A DNA stretch of 64,000 nucleotides. It comes from MED-G116 sp038147495. GTDB taxonomy: Bacteria > Pseudomonadota > Alphaproteobacteria > Puniceispirillales > Puniceispirillaceae. Where the stretch lies: NCBI GenBank assembly GCA_038147495.1, contig JAYQTT010000016.1, positions 399,763 to 463,762 of the forward strand. Direction: 5' to 3'. Position numbers and translations under genes: made by a program. Under the pieces are notes generated by a model. It was not told the origin of the DNA and did not search any database. It saw only the letters and a list, made by a program, of their open reading frames with translations. Shown here one piece after another: positions 53,030 to 62,405 of this stretch. The stretch's first letter is position 1. Each line of letters starts with the position of its first letter.

Positions 53030-55048
53030 TATATCGCCCTCACCAGCAAGCAGACTATCCACCTTGCAACGTTTTTCAGCGATGAGCGCATTTTCCATTT
53101 TCATCGCCTCAACAATACATAAGGTCTGACCAGCCTCGACAATATCGCCATTTTTGACGAATACCTTAATCAGGCTGCCCGGCATCGGGCATAACAGCAT
53201 ATTCGATGTATCGGGACGTTCGACCGGCTTCATATGGTGCGCCAATTGGGCGATATGCGGTGCCCGTACATGCGCGCATAAATTGGTTCCCCGGTAATAG
53301 AGATGCCAGCGATCCTGCTGTCGCCATAATTCACAAACATATGCGGCGGTGTCGTCACGCTCGGTAATCTGGGCGGTAAGTCGCGGGCTCCCCGGCGTCT
53401 GTTCCAGATTCAGGCGGATTTCGTTATCAGGATCTGCGGCGATTGTGATGACATAGCCAGCATCATCCGACCGGCAGATTGTCAGTGCCAAATCCGCCTC
53501 ACGATCATGCGCGCCAGTTTCGATATCAGTAAATTGTACAATCTGCTGGTTACGGCTGTCATCATGGCGTGGGTGGGTTGGGGCTGTATCACTGCCCGCT
53601 AGTCGTGCCGCCTCGCCATATGCGGCGGCGGCAATGATCATGCCAAGATGGCGTTGACGCGGCTTTGATGCGATCACGCCTTTGAACCCGTCCTGATATT
53701 CCTCATCAATAAAGGCAGTGGTGATTTCGCCGCTGATAAAGCGGTCATGTTCCATCACGGCCGACAGGAACGGAATATTATGGCCGATGCCGCGCATGGT
53801 AAAGGCATCAAGCGCGGTCTGCATCCGGCCAATCGCCGCATTGCGATCACTGCCCCAACTGCATAATTTCGCAATCATCGGATCATAATAGATCGAGATT
53901 GTGTCACCTTCACCAACGCCGGTATCATTGCGCGTGATCGTGCCATCATCATGCGTGTCTTCGGCTGGGGGGCGATAAAGCGACAGGCGGCCAATTGCCG
54001 GCATGAAATTGCGATAAGGGTCTTCGGCATAGAGGCGGCTTTCCATGGCCCAGCCATTGATGCCGATATCCGTTTGCGCATAACGCAATTCCTTGCCCGC
54101 CGCAATATTGATCATTTCTTCGACCAGATCTAACCCGGTGATCAATTCGGTCACCGGATGTTCGACCTGCAGGCGGGTATTCATCTCCAGAAAATAGAAA
54201 TTGCGCTCGCGATCAACAATGAATTCGACCGTGCCGGCGCTGTAATAGCCCACCGCCGCTGCCAGCCTTATGGCCTCGGCGCCCATTGCCTGACGGGTTG
54301 CATCATCAAGAAAGGGTGATGGTGCTTCTTCGATGATTTTCTGGTTACGCCGCTGAATTGAACATTCGCGTTCGTTCAAATGGATGCAATTTCCGGCCTT
54401 ATCAGCTAGCACCTGAATTTCGATATGGCGCGGGCTGGTGATGAATTTTTCGATAAATACCCGATCATCGCCAAAGCTGGATGCCGCTTCGCGCATTGCG
54501 GTGGCATAGCCCTCGGCGACCTCGCCAGATGAATGGGCAATCCGCATCCCTTTGCCGCCGCCGCCAGCACTGGCCTTGATCATCACCGGATAGCCAATTT
54601 CATCGGCAATCTTAATCGCCTCGTCGGCGCTTGCAATCACCCCAATATGCCCGGGAACCGTGCTGACACCAGCCGCCTTTGCCAGTTTTTTAGACTCGAT
54701 CTTATCGCCCATTGCCGCGATTGCGTTCGCTGGTGGGCCAATAAATTCAATGCCGCATTCCGCTAGCGCGGTTGCAAAACCGGCCTGCTCGGATAAAAAG
54801 CCATAGCCCGGATGCACGGCTTGGGCACCAGTTTGCTGGCAGGCTGCAATGATTTTGTCGGATTGAAGATAGCTTTGCGCCGCAGTCATGCCGCCAAGCG
54901 CAACCGCCTCATCGGCAAGCTGCACATGTTTTGCCGTGCGGTCTGCATCGGAATAGACAGCAACAGTGGCGATGCCCATCTTGCGCGCCGTCTGCATGAT
55001 CCGGCAGGCAATTTCGCCGCGATTGGCAATTAGGATTTTTTCGAACAT
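52985..55048 (-). CDS. pccA: Propionyl-CoA carboxylase, biotin-containing alpha subunit
   Basis: A 687-residue biotin enzyme. The biotin carboxylase domain has IANRGEIACRIMQTARKMG, the ATP loop KASAGGGGKGMRIAH and EMNTRLQVEHPVTELITGLD. GWAMESRLYAEDPYRNFMPAIGRL is closer to propionyl- than methylcrotonyl-CoA carboxylases. The biotin carrier domain at the C-terminus has the biotinyl lysine in VEAMKMENAL. It pairs with pccB to make methylmalonyl-CoA. The pccB stop lies 71 bases upstream. Confidence 0.9.
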   Translation of the reverse strand: MFEKILIANRGEIACRIMQTARKMGIATVAVYSDADRTAKHVQLADEAVALGGMTAAQSYLQSDKIIAACQQTGAQAVHPGYGFLSEQAGFATALAECGIEFIGPPANAIAAMGDKIESKKLAKAAGVSTVPGHIGVIASADEAIKIADEIGYPVMIKASAGGGGKGMRIAHSSGEVAEGYATAMREAASSFGDDRVFIEKFITSPRHIEIQVLADKAGNCIHLNERECSIQRRNQKIIEEAPSPFLDDATRQAMGAEAIRLAAAVGYYSAGTVEFIVDRERNFYFLEMNTRLQVEHPVTELITGLDLVEEMINIAAGKELRYAQTDIGINGWAMESRLYAEDPYRNFMPAIGRLSLYRPPAEDTHDDGTITRNDTGVGEGDTISIYYDPMIAKLCSWGSDRNAAIGRMQTALDAFTMRGIGHNIPFLSAVMEHDRFISGEITTAFIDEEYQDGFKGVIASKPRQRHLGMIIAAAAYGEAARLAGSDTAPTHPRHDDSRNQQIVQFTDIETGAHDREADLALTICRSDDAGYVITIAADPDNEIRLNLEQTPGSPRLTAQITERDDTAAYVCELWRQQDRWHLYYRGTNLCAHVRAPHIAQLAHHMKPVERPDTSNMLLCPMPGSLIKVFVKNGDIVEAGQTLCIVEAMKMENALIAEKRCKVDSLLAGEGDILSVDATIMTFAPAD

Positions 55049-55119
55049 GGCAAACTCTCTGCTTGGTGCGTCACGGGATGGCGGTTGATAGTGGGGAACA
55101 TCATCAGTGTGGAACCGGG

Positions 55120-56664
55120 CTAAAGTGGAATATTGCCAAATTTCTTGGCCGGATTTTGCTGGCGCTTGCCGCGCAGTTTCTCAAACGCCTGAATGATGCG
55201 GAACCGGCTGTTTTGCGGGATGATCACATCATCAATAAAGCCGCGTTCAGCAGCGATAAAAGGATTGGCAAAACGTGCCTCATAATCAGCCGTGCGGGCA
55301 GCAATTTTCGCGGCGTCCCCCAGCTCTGATCGATAGAGGATTTCGACGGCACCCTTGGCTCCCATCACCGCAATCTCGGCAGTTGGCCAGGCGTAGTTTG
55401 CGTCGCCGCGAAGATGTTTTGAACTCATCACATCATAGGCACCGCCATAGGCCTTGCGGGTAATCAATGTAACCTTTGGAACGGTGGCCTCGGCATAGGC
55501 GAATAACAGCTTGGCGCCATGTTTGATAATGCCGCCATATTCCTGTGCGGTTCCGGGCATGAAACCGGGAACATCGACAAGGGTGAGAACAGGAATGTTA
55601 AAGGCATCGCAAAAGCGAACAAAGCGCGCGGCCTTGCGGCTGGAGTCAATATCAAGACATCCGGCAAGCACCATCGGCTGGTTCGCCACCACCCCCACCG
55701 GCGCGCCGTTCAACCGAACAAAACCGGTCAGGATATTCTTGGCGAAGTCAGCCTGTAATTCAAAGAAATCACCATGATCGGCAAGGCTGGTAACAAGCTC
55801 GCGCATATCATAGGGCATATTTGCATTTTCCGGCACCAGACTATCAAGCGCGGGTGTGGTGCGGGCCGGATCATCATCGCGGTCAAGCTGCGGCAATTGG
55901 GCAGCGTTATGCGATGGCAAAAACCCGACAAGGCGACGAATTTCGGCAAGCGCCTCAAGATCATTGTCAAACGCCCCATCAGCAACCGATGACAATGTGG
56001 TATGCGTGTCAGCCCCGCCAAGCTGTTCGGCGGTTACATCCTCGCTTGTGACAGTTTTCACCACATCCGGGCCGGTGACAAACATATAGCTGCTGCCCCG
56101 CACCATGAAGGTAAAATCGGTCATTGCCGGTGAATAAACCGCACCCCCAGCACAAGGGCCCATAATCACCGATATCTGTGGCACAACGCCCGAGGCAAGC
56201 GCATTTTGCAAAAACACATCCGCATAGCCGCCCAGCGAGTCAACGCCTTCTTGGATGCGTGCGCCGCCACTGTCGTTCAGGCCGATAACCGGTGCGCCAT
56301 TCTGGATTGCCAGTTTCAGCACCTTGACAATCTTGCTGGCATGGGCGGCGGATAGCGAACCACCGAAAACGGTGAAATCTTGTGAGAAAACATAAATCAG
56401 GCGGCCATTAATCCGTCCTGATCCGGTAATAACGCCGTCACCGGCAATCGTGTTGCCGTCCATGCCAAAATCGCGGGTACGATGCACGACAAACATATCA
56501 ATTTCTTCAAACGAACCGGGGTCGAGCAAAACATCAATCCGTTCACGTGCGGTCAGCTTGCCAGCGGCGTGTTGGCGTTCGATACGGGCACTGCCACCGC
56601 CAAGGCGCGCCTGTTCACGGCGTTCCTGCAATTCCTTGATAATGTCCTGACCTGTCTGTTTCAT
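55120..56664 (-). CDS. pccB: Propionyl-CoA carboxylase, carboxyltransferase beta subunit
   Basis: A 514-residue carboxyltransferase. AAGKLTARERIDVLLDPGSF, MFVVHRTRDFGM, LNDSGGARIQEGVDSLGGY and YDVMSSKHLRGDANYAWP identify the propionyl-CoA type. I chose the ATG at 56664 with GGGACAGGGC in front; longer forms starting at 56676, 56679 or GTG 56706 cannot be excluded. It transfers the carboxyl group from biotin to propionyl-CoA. Propionyl-CoA would come from branched-chain amino acids, odd-chain acids, acrylate or methylsuccinate. Confidence 0.9.
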   Translation of the reverse strand: MKQTGQDIIKELQERREQARLGGGSARIERQHAAGKLTARERIDVLLDPGSFEEIDMFVVHRTRDFGMDGNTIAGDGVITGSGRINGRLIYVFSQDFTVFGGSLSAAHASKIVKVLKLAIQNGAPVIGLNDSGGARIQEGVDSLGGYADVFLQNALASGVVPQISVIMGPCAGGAVYSPAMTDFTFMVRGSSYMFVTGPDVVKTVTSEDVTAEQLGGADTHTTLSSVADGAFDNDLEALAEIRRLVGFLPSHNAAQLPQLDRDDDPARTTPALDSLVPENANMPYDMRELVTSLADHGDFFELQADFAKNILTGFVRLNGAPVGVVANQPMVLAGCLDIDSSRKAARFVRFCDAFNIPVLTLVDVPGFMPGTAQEYGGIIKHGAKLLFAYAEATVPKVTLITRKAYGGAYDVMSSKHLRGDANYAWPTAEIAVMGAKGAVEILYRSELGDAAKIAARTADYEARFANPFIAAERGFIDDVIIPQNSRFRIIQAFEKLRGKRQQNPAKKFGNIPL

Positions 56665-56873
56665 GCCCTGTCCCATCATTGCGTCATTTGTGATCTTATT
56701 TACCACGGCAATGCCGATGCATGATCACACCCGAAGATCATACAAAGCGCGCAGCCAAACGTCACCCGCTTATTGATCTGTTTTTGTGTTGGGGGTGTTA
56801 TATCGCGGTGCAGTTGCATTGATTTCTATCAATAAAACCGGCATTCTCGGCGGGCGTTTTTGAGGAGCTGGTT

Positions 56874-57650
56874 ATGTTGCGTTTTTCTGCCAATCTTGGG
56901 TTTTTATGGACTGAATTGCCGTTGCCAGCCGCGATTGAGGCTGCCGCAAAGGCTGGGTTTGACGCGGTCGAGTGCCACTGGCCCTTTGATGTGCCGCCGG
57001 CCGAGATAACAGCCGCGCTGGCCGCCACCAAATTGCCAATGCTGGGGCTAAACACTCGGCGCGGTGATGTTGATGCGGGTGATTTTGGTCTTGCTGCCTG
57101 TCCCGGACGCACCGCCGAGGCGCGCCGCTACATTGACGAGGCGATTGATTATGCCGCCAAGACTGGTACCGGTGCGGTTCATGTAATGGCCGGCCGTACC
57201 GACGCTGGTGCAACAGCTGAAACCACTTATTGCGAACAGCTTTCCTATGCTGGCGAGATGGCGGCGCGCCATGGCATAACCATTTTGATCGAGCCGATTA
57301 ACCAGCGTGATGTTGCGGGGTATCATCTATCCACCATCGAGGCCGGTATTGCGACCATTAAGCGGGTTGGGCTTGGCAATATAAAATTGATGTTTGACTG
57401 TTACCATACCCAGATTATGCAGGGCGATGTGATCAGGCGCATTGAAACCAACCTCGATTTTATTGGCCATGTGCAAATCGCCGCGGTGCCAGATCGGGGC
57501 GAGCCTGATCATGGTGAGCTATGCTATCAAGATATTCTGCTGGCATTGGATGCGGCTGGATATGAAGGATATATCGGCGCTGAATATCGCCCTGCGGCAT
57601 CGACCGAGGCTGGGCTTGGCTGGCTTGCTAATGCCAGAGGCTGGCAGTGA
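56874..57650 (+). CDS. hyi: Hydroxypyruvate isomerase-like TIM barrel
   Basis: A 258-residue AP-endonuclease-family-2 TIM barrel. LRFSANLGFLWTELPLPAAI, GFDAVECHWPFD, ILIEPINQRDVAGYHL, LMFDCYHTQIMQGD and YIGAEYRP contain the metal-binding Glu, Asp, His and Glu positions of hydroxypyruvate isomerases. It interconverts hydroxypyruvate and tartronate semialdehyde. GAGGAG is 6 bases before the ATG. The stop overlaps the glucokinase start (TGATG). Confidence 0.85.
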   Translation: MLRFSANLGFLWTELPLPAAIEAAAKAGFDAVECHWPFDVPPAEITAALAATKLPMLGLNTRRGDVDAGDFGLAACPGRTAEARRYIDEAIDYAAKTGTGAVHVMAGRTDAGATAETTYCEQLSYAGEMAARHGITILIEPINQRDVAGYHLSTIEAGIATIKRVGLGNIKLMFDCYHTQIMQGDVIRRIETNLDFIGHVQIAAVPDRGEPDHGELCYQDILLALDAAGYEGYIGAEYRPAASTEAGLGWLANARGWQ

Positions 57651-58636
57651 TGTCCCGGCTTGTTGTTGATATTGGCGGCACGTCGGTGCGGATTGCGCAT
57701 CAGCGTGTTGATGCGGCGCAAACTTGTGATCCGGCAGCGCTAAAAGACCCTGAAGTGCTGGCCTGCGCCGATTTTGCGACAGCTGGTGAGGCACTGTTGC
57801 ATTATTGCAATCAATACAGGCTGGATATCGAGTTGCTCGGGCTTGCCGTGGCAGGTCCTGTTACGGGTGCTGCTGTCGATATTACCAATAATCACTGGCA
57901 GTTTGATGCTGCTGCGCTAACCGCCGCTATTGGTGCGCGCCGTTATTTGCTGGTGAATGATTTTACCGCACAGGCTTTGGCGCAGCGCGACCTGCTGCAA
58001 GGCGGCCCGTTGCCACAAAAACACCGGCAGATTTTACGCGGTGGCGATGGTGATCCCTTAACACCATTGCTGGTTATCGGGCCGGGAACGGGTCTTGGTG
58101 TTGCGGCATTGGTGCCAGCTGGTGAACAGGTTCAGATAATCGAGGGTGAGGGCGGTCACGTCAGTTATGCCCCGCGCAACGCGGCCGAACAGGCAGTGCT
58201 GGCCGATCTGGCCGCAGAGTTTGGGCATGTTTCGGCGGAACGTATTATCAGCGGGCCGGGGCTTGAGGCGGTCTATTACAGCCAGACTGGCGAAAAGCGG
58301 CCAGCCCCAGACATTGGTGGCTTGGCTCTTGCCGGTGACGCGGCTGCAGTGGCGGCGGTTTCTTTGATGCTGCAAAGCCTTGCAACGGTTGCGGCGAATG
58401 CGGTGCTAAGCCTAGGGGCGCGGGCCGGTGTGGTGATTGCCGGCGGGATTGTGCCAAAACTGGCTGGTCTGCTTGGCGATAGTGGTTTTTTTGATCGGTT
58501 TGATGATCATGGGCGGCGGCGTTCCTATCTTGAAACCGTGCCGATCTATCTCTCAAGCGATCCGCTTGGCGGATTGCGCGGCATGGCGGCCGGGTTTGAT
58601 AACCCCTATCTGGCGCAGCGCATCATCCATGTCTAA
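57650..58636 (+). CDS. glk: Glucokinase
   Basis: A 328-residue bacterial glucokinase of the non-ROK (Glk) type. VVDIGGTSVRIA is the phosphate-1 motif, LGLAVAGPVTG and LLVNDFTAQALA the sugar-binding blocks, and IGPGTGLGVAALVP and EGEGGHVSYAP the phosphate-2/adenosine side. The start at ATG 57650 is coupled to the hyi stop. It phosphorylates glucose with ATP. Confidence 0.88.
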   Translation: MSRLVVDIGGTSVRIAHQRVDAAQTCDPAALKDPEVLACADFATAGEALLHYCNQYRLDIELLGLAVAGPVTGAAVDITNNHWQFDAAALTAAIGARRYLLVNDFTAQALAQRDLLQGGPLPQKHRQILRGGDGDPLTPLLVIGPGTGLGVAALVPAGEQVQIIEGEGGHVSYAPRNAAEQAVLADLAAEFGHVSAERIISGPGLEAVYYSQTGEKRPAPDIGGLALAGDAAAVAAVSLMLQSLATVAANAVLSLGARAGVVIAGGIVPKLAGLLGDSGFFDRFDDHGRRRSYLETVPIYLSSDPLGGLRGMAAGFDNPYLAQRIIHV

Positions 58637-58646
58637 GCTGGTCGCG

Positions 58647-58698
58647 CTGGCAATCTGATCTGGCAATCTGATTTGCCAACCTGATTTGGCAATCTGAT
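58647..58698. repeat. 13-base tandem repeat, four copies
   Basis: CTGGCAATCTGAT at 58647-58659 is followed by an identical copy (58660-58672), TTGCCAACCTGAT (58673-58685) and TTGGCAATCTGAT (58686-58698). It begins 11 bases after the glucokinase stop. Confidence 0.9.
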
Positions 58699-58839
58699 AA
58701 AAAACGCCGGTTTTGAAAGCCTTGTGCAAGCCGACAATCGCACCTAGTTTAGACATAAGGTTCTTGTAAAAGGAAGGTTTTGCCAAAGGGGTGAGGCTGG
58801 CCCGTTAAAAATGCGCAAAATACAGGATGGAAGGCAGAT

Positions 58840-59247
58840 ATGTATAAGATTAGTGATGCGGCAAAGCGTGCTGACCTGACGGTGAAAACGGTTCGCTATT
58901 ATGCCGATATCGGGCTTGTGGAACCGGCGGGGCGGTCTGGATCTGGCTACCGGCTTTATGCCGAGCCTGACATCGCCAAGCTGGGCTTTGTTGGTCGGGC
59001 GCGGCGCTATAGTTTTTCCATCGACCAATGCCGCGATCTCCTCAGTCTTTATGAGGATGACCAGCGGCCCAGCGCTGAGGTAAAGCGAATTACCCTTGAA
59101 AAAATTGCCGAGATTGACTGGAAACTTGCTGAATTACAGGCCTTGCGCGATGAATTGCAGCATCTTGCCGGCAGTTGTCAGGGGGATTCGCGCCCCGACT
59201 GCCCGATTATTGGCAAGCTGGCCTTTGGCGCGGATGCCGAACCTTAA
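58840..59247 (+). CDS. MerR-family regulator, CueR/HmrR-like
   Basis: A 135-residue MerR protein. YKISDAAKRADLTVKTVRYYADIGL is the winged-helix DNA-binding part, SGSGYRLY the hinge, and a C-terminal loop CQGDSRPDCP matches the two Cys that bind Cu(I) in CueR. It would activate a copper export promoter. No copA or copper chaperone gene is near, so its target lies elsewhere, or the promoter in front (half-site GGAAGGTTTT near 58,776) is self-regulated. GGAAGG precedes the ATG. Confidence 0.82.
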   Translation: MYKISDAAKRADLTVKTVRYYADIGLVEPAGRSGSGYRLYAEPDIAKLGFVGRARRYSFSIDQCRDLLSLYEDDQRPSAEVKRITLEKIAEIDWKLAELQALRDELQHLAGSCQGDSRPDCPIIGKLAFGADAEP

Positions 59248-59372
59248 GAAAATATAGCCGGATAATCTTTGTGCTTTGGGTTTTGTAATATTTCTATAAC
59301 AATCCAACAGCATAATATGAATGAATGTGAATTTATCGTGATGGCGTGTGTGCGCGCCAGAACTGGCATGAG

Positions 59373-61483
59373 ATGAAACGCAAAATAACCGATCCAATTC
59401 TGGATGAGCTTCAGGATGACGCCCACTTTTTTAATCGTGAGATGAGCTGGCTTGCGTTTAATGAGCGCGTCCTGTCATTGGCTGAGGACGAGGAAAAGCC
59501 GCTTGGTGAGCGTATCCGGTTTTTGGCGATTTCAGCGGATAATCTGAACGAGTTTTTCATGGTGCGGGTTGCCGGTATCCGCCAGCTTGTCGATCGCGGG
59601 TTCAAACGCCTGCCCAAAGACGATGTTGATATCGAAAATTCCTTGCGCAGATCATGGATCGCAGCACGAAATTGATGATGCGGCAAAATCAGGTGCTGCC
59701 GCAATTGCTTGGCTGTTTGCGCGATGAGAATATTCATGTGTTGCCGGAAATCCCCGATGATGACGGCGACCGGCACTGGCTTGAGAGATGGTTCATTGAT
59801 AATGTCTTGCCATTGATCACCCCGACAACGCTTGACCCATCGCATCCCTTTCCGTTCTTCCATAATGATGGCAAAGGCATGATGCTTGAGCTGATCAGCC
59901 CCAGTGACAAGCCGATGCAAAGCGTAATCTTGCTGCCGGCAAATTTGCCGCGTTTCGTCAAACTGCCCGGTGATGGTCTGCGGCTGGTTCTGGTCGAGGC
60001 GGTAATCCGTGCCAGCATTGTTAAAATCTATCCGCGTCACCGGCTGGTGTCGGCTGCGATGTTCAACATCTTGCGGGACTCTGAAATCGAGATTGACGAT
60101 GAAGCGAATGATCTGATTCATGAATTTGAGAATGCCTTGCGCGCGCGCCAGCGCGGCAATGTTGTGCTGTTGACCCTGTCAAAGGATGCGCCAGCGCCAA
60201 TCCGGCGTTTGCTGAAAACCGCAATGGGGATTGATGAGAGTAATTTCTTTGACACTGATGGGCCGGTAGCGCTGAATAATTTTTCTGAATTGCTGGATTA
60301 CGTGCCAAAGCATTTGCTGTTCCCGGCTTTCGTTCCGCGCTTTCCCCAGCGCATCAGGGATTTTAATGGCGATTGTTTTGCCGCAATTCGGAATAAGGAT
60401 ATTATTGTCCACCATCCTTATGAGAGTTTTGAAGTTGTGGTGCGCTATCTACAGCAGGCCGCGACCGACCCGGATGTCTTGGCTATTCGCCAGACCCTCT
60501 ACCGGACGACATCAAATTCACCGATCGTACAGGCGCTTATTCAGGCAGCGGAAAACGGCAAGTCCGTGACGGCGGTGATTGAACTGAAAGCGCGTTTTGA
60601 CGAGCGCAATAATATCCAGTTGGCGCGCGCGCTTGGCCGCGCTGGTGTGCAGGTGGCCTATGGGCTGGCAGATCTCAAAATCCACTTGAAAATGTCGCTT
60701 GTGGTGCGGCGTGAACACGGCAATCTGGTGTCCTATACCCATGTCGGAACAGGTAATTATCATCCAATTACCGCCGGCATCTATACCGACCTGTCCTATT
60801 TTACCTGTGATCGGGATGTTGGCCGCGACGCCTATGAAATTTTCAAATATCTGACCAGCCATGTTAAGCCGGAAAAGCTGAAACGCTGTTTCGTGTCGCC
60901 GCACCAGTCATCGCCGCAATTAGAGGACATGATTCGCACCGAAATTGATAATTGCACTAATGGCGTGCCATCGGGCATCTGGTTGAAATGCAATGCGCTT
61001 GTTGATCACCGGCTGATCACGCTTTTATATGAGGCTTCCAAGGCCGGTGTGCCGATCGAAATTCTGGCGCGTGGAATTTGCTGTTTGCGCCCGGGCGTCG
61101 CCGGGCTGTCGGAAACGATTACCGTGCGGTCGGTTATTGGGCGGTTCCTCGAACATGGCCGCATATATGTATTTGCGAATGGCGGCGAATTTCTGTCAGA
61201 AAAAAATACCGTGATCATTTCATCGGCGGACCTTATGCCGCGTAATCTGCGCCGGCGTGTCGAATGTTTTATGCGGCTGGAAAATCCAACGGTTCGCAAA
61301 CAGGTATTGCATCAGATTATGGTGGCCATGCTGCGCGATGAAAAAAATTCTTGGTACTTGCAGCCCGATGGCAGTTATGTGCATCCTGCAACCGATGAGG
61401 CAAGTTTTTCATGCCATGATTATTTTATGTCAAACCCCAGCCTTTCGGGTCTTGGCAGTTTGGCAAATGCGCAAGAGCAATAG
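59373..61483 (+). CDS. ppk: Polyphosphate kinase, frameshift near the N-terminus
   Basis: Two overlapping frames form one PPK1 of about 700 residues. The first (59373-59675) gives FFNREMSWLAFNERVLSLAED and SADNLNEFFMVRVAGIRQL. The second continues from about 59654 with RSTKLMMRQNQVLPQLL, then FDERNNIQLARALGRAGVQV, VSYTHVGTGNYHP with the phosphorylated His, and GVAGLSETITVRSVIGRF. One small indel near 59640-59655 joins them. The enzyme makes polyphosphate from ATP at the membrane. The start is uncertain because no strong Shine-Dalgarno is visible. Confidence 0.88.
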
Positions 61484-61505
61484 CTAGGGCTTTGAGATCA
61501 AGACA

Positions 61506-62294
61506 ATGAGTTCGTCACCGAAACAACGATCCATGACTGTGGCTGAACGGCTGTCGCATATTGCTGATCAGGATGCAGTGCCGCCAACCGCCCGTATTGC
61601 GGTGATTGATATCGGTTCAAACTCGGTGCGGCTTGTTGTTTACGGCAAGAACGGTGCCTATCCGGCGCCGCTGTTTGATGAACGCTCGAACTGTCAGCTT
61701 GGTGCGGGCCTTGATGATACGGGCTTGCTTGCCAGCGACCGGATTGCGGTTGCGCTGGAAACCCTGACCCGCTTTGCCGCGATTATCCGCGCGATGCAGG
61801 TCGATAGCTGTTATCCGGTGGCAACTGCGGCGGTTAGGCGGGCGAAAAATGGTGATGAATTTTGCCGTCCTGCTGAGGCGATTCTTGGCCAGCCAATCCA
61901 TATCCTGTCCCAGCAGGAAGAAGCCGCCCATGTTGCGCGCGGCCTGATCTTGAATGTGCCTGAGGCGAATGGTCTTGTTGCCGATCTTGGCGGCGGCAGT
62001 ATCGAGATTGTGGCGCTAAAAGACGGTGAGATTATGCATTCGATTAGCCTGAATTATGGCCATTTATCGACTGCGGGCGAGGCTGAAATCATTGCTGCGA
62101 TGCGTGAGGTTGGCTGGATTGAAACTTTTGGTGCAAAACAATTATTTGGCGTTGGTGGTAGTTTTCGGGCGTTAGGGTCGGCCTTTATCGAGCGCGAAGA
62201 TTACCCGTTGCCGGTCTTGCATCCTGGGCAATTTCTTATATTATGTTCCCATTGCAATGAATTTGGCATCCAGTCAACCCAGGAATTTCTTTAG
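61506..62294 (+). CDS. ppx: Exopolyphosphatase (Ppx/GppA), truncated by foreign sequence
   Basis: The first 240 or so residues are a Ppx/GppA N-terminal actin-like domain: VIDIGSNSVRLVVYGKNGAYP, LNVPEANGLVADLGGGSIEIV and GVGGSFRALGSAF. Homology ends at REDYPLPVLH (about 62222). The last 23 codons to the stop at 62294 are AT-rich and unrelated. A complete Ppx is about 500 residues, so over half is missing. The gene follows ppk by 22 bases, the usual arrangement. The break is where the sequence changes to phage-like DNA. Confidence 0.88.
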   Translation: MSSSPKQRSMTVAERLSHIADQDAVPPTARIAVIDIGSNSVRLVVYGKNGAYPAPLFDERSNCQLGAGLDDTGLLASDRIAVALETLTRFAAIIRAMQVDSCYPVATAAVRRAKNGDEFCRPAEAILGQPIHILSQQEEAAHVARGLILNVPEANGLVADLGGGSIEIVALKDGEIMHSISLNYGHLSTAGEAEIIAAMREVGWIETFGAKQLFGVGGSFRALGSAFIEREDYPLPVLHPGQFLILCSHCNEFGIQSTQEFL

Positions 62295-62344
62295 AATTTG
62301 TTCCTGCATGATACCAATAGTGCAAAAGTACATAATCTTTTCAT
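62291..62344 (-). CDS. Short phage-like ORF with strong Shine-Dalgarno, probably frame broken
   Basis: AAGGAGA lies 8 bases before the ATG at 62344. The frame encodes 17 residues beginning MKRLCTFALLVSC, which looks like a lipoprotein or membrane signal, then stops. Other frames stay open for 20-25 more codons toward the junction, so the true product may be longer. No function recognised. Confidence 0.35.
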   Translation of the reverse strand: MKRLCTFALLVSCRNKF

Positions 62345-62405
62345 AATGATTTCTCCTTAGTTTATCTATAGAGTATACTACGAAATTACTCTTATTTTAG
62401 TTGTG

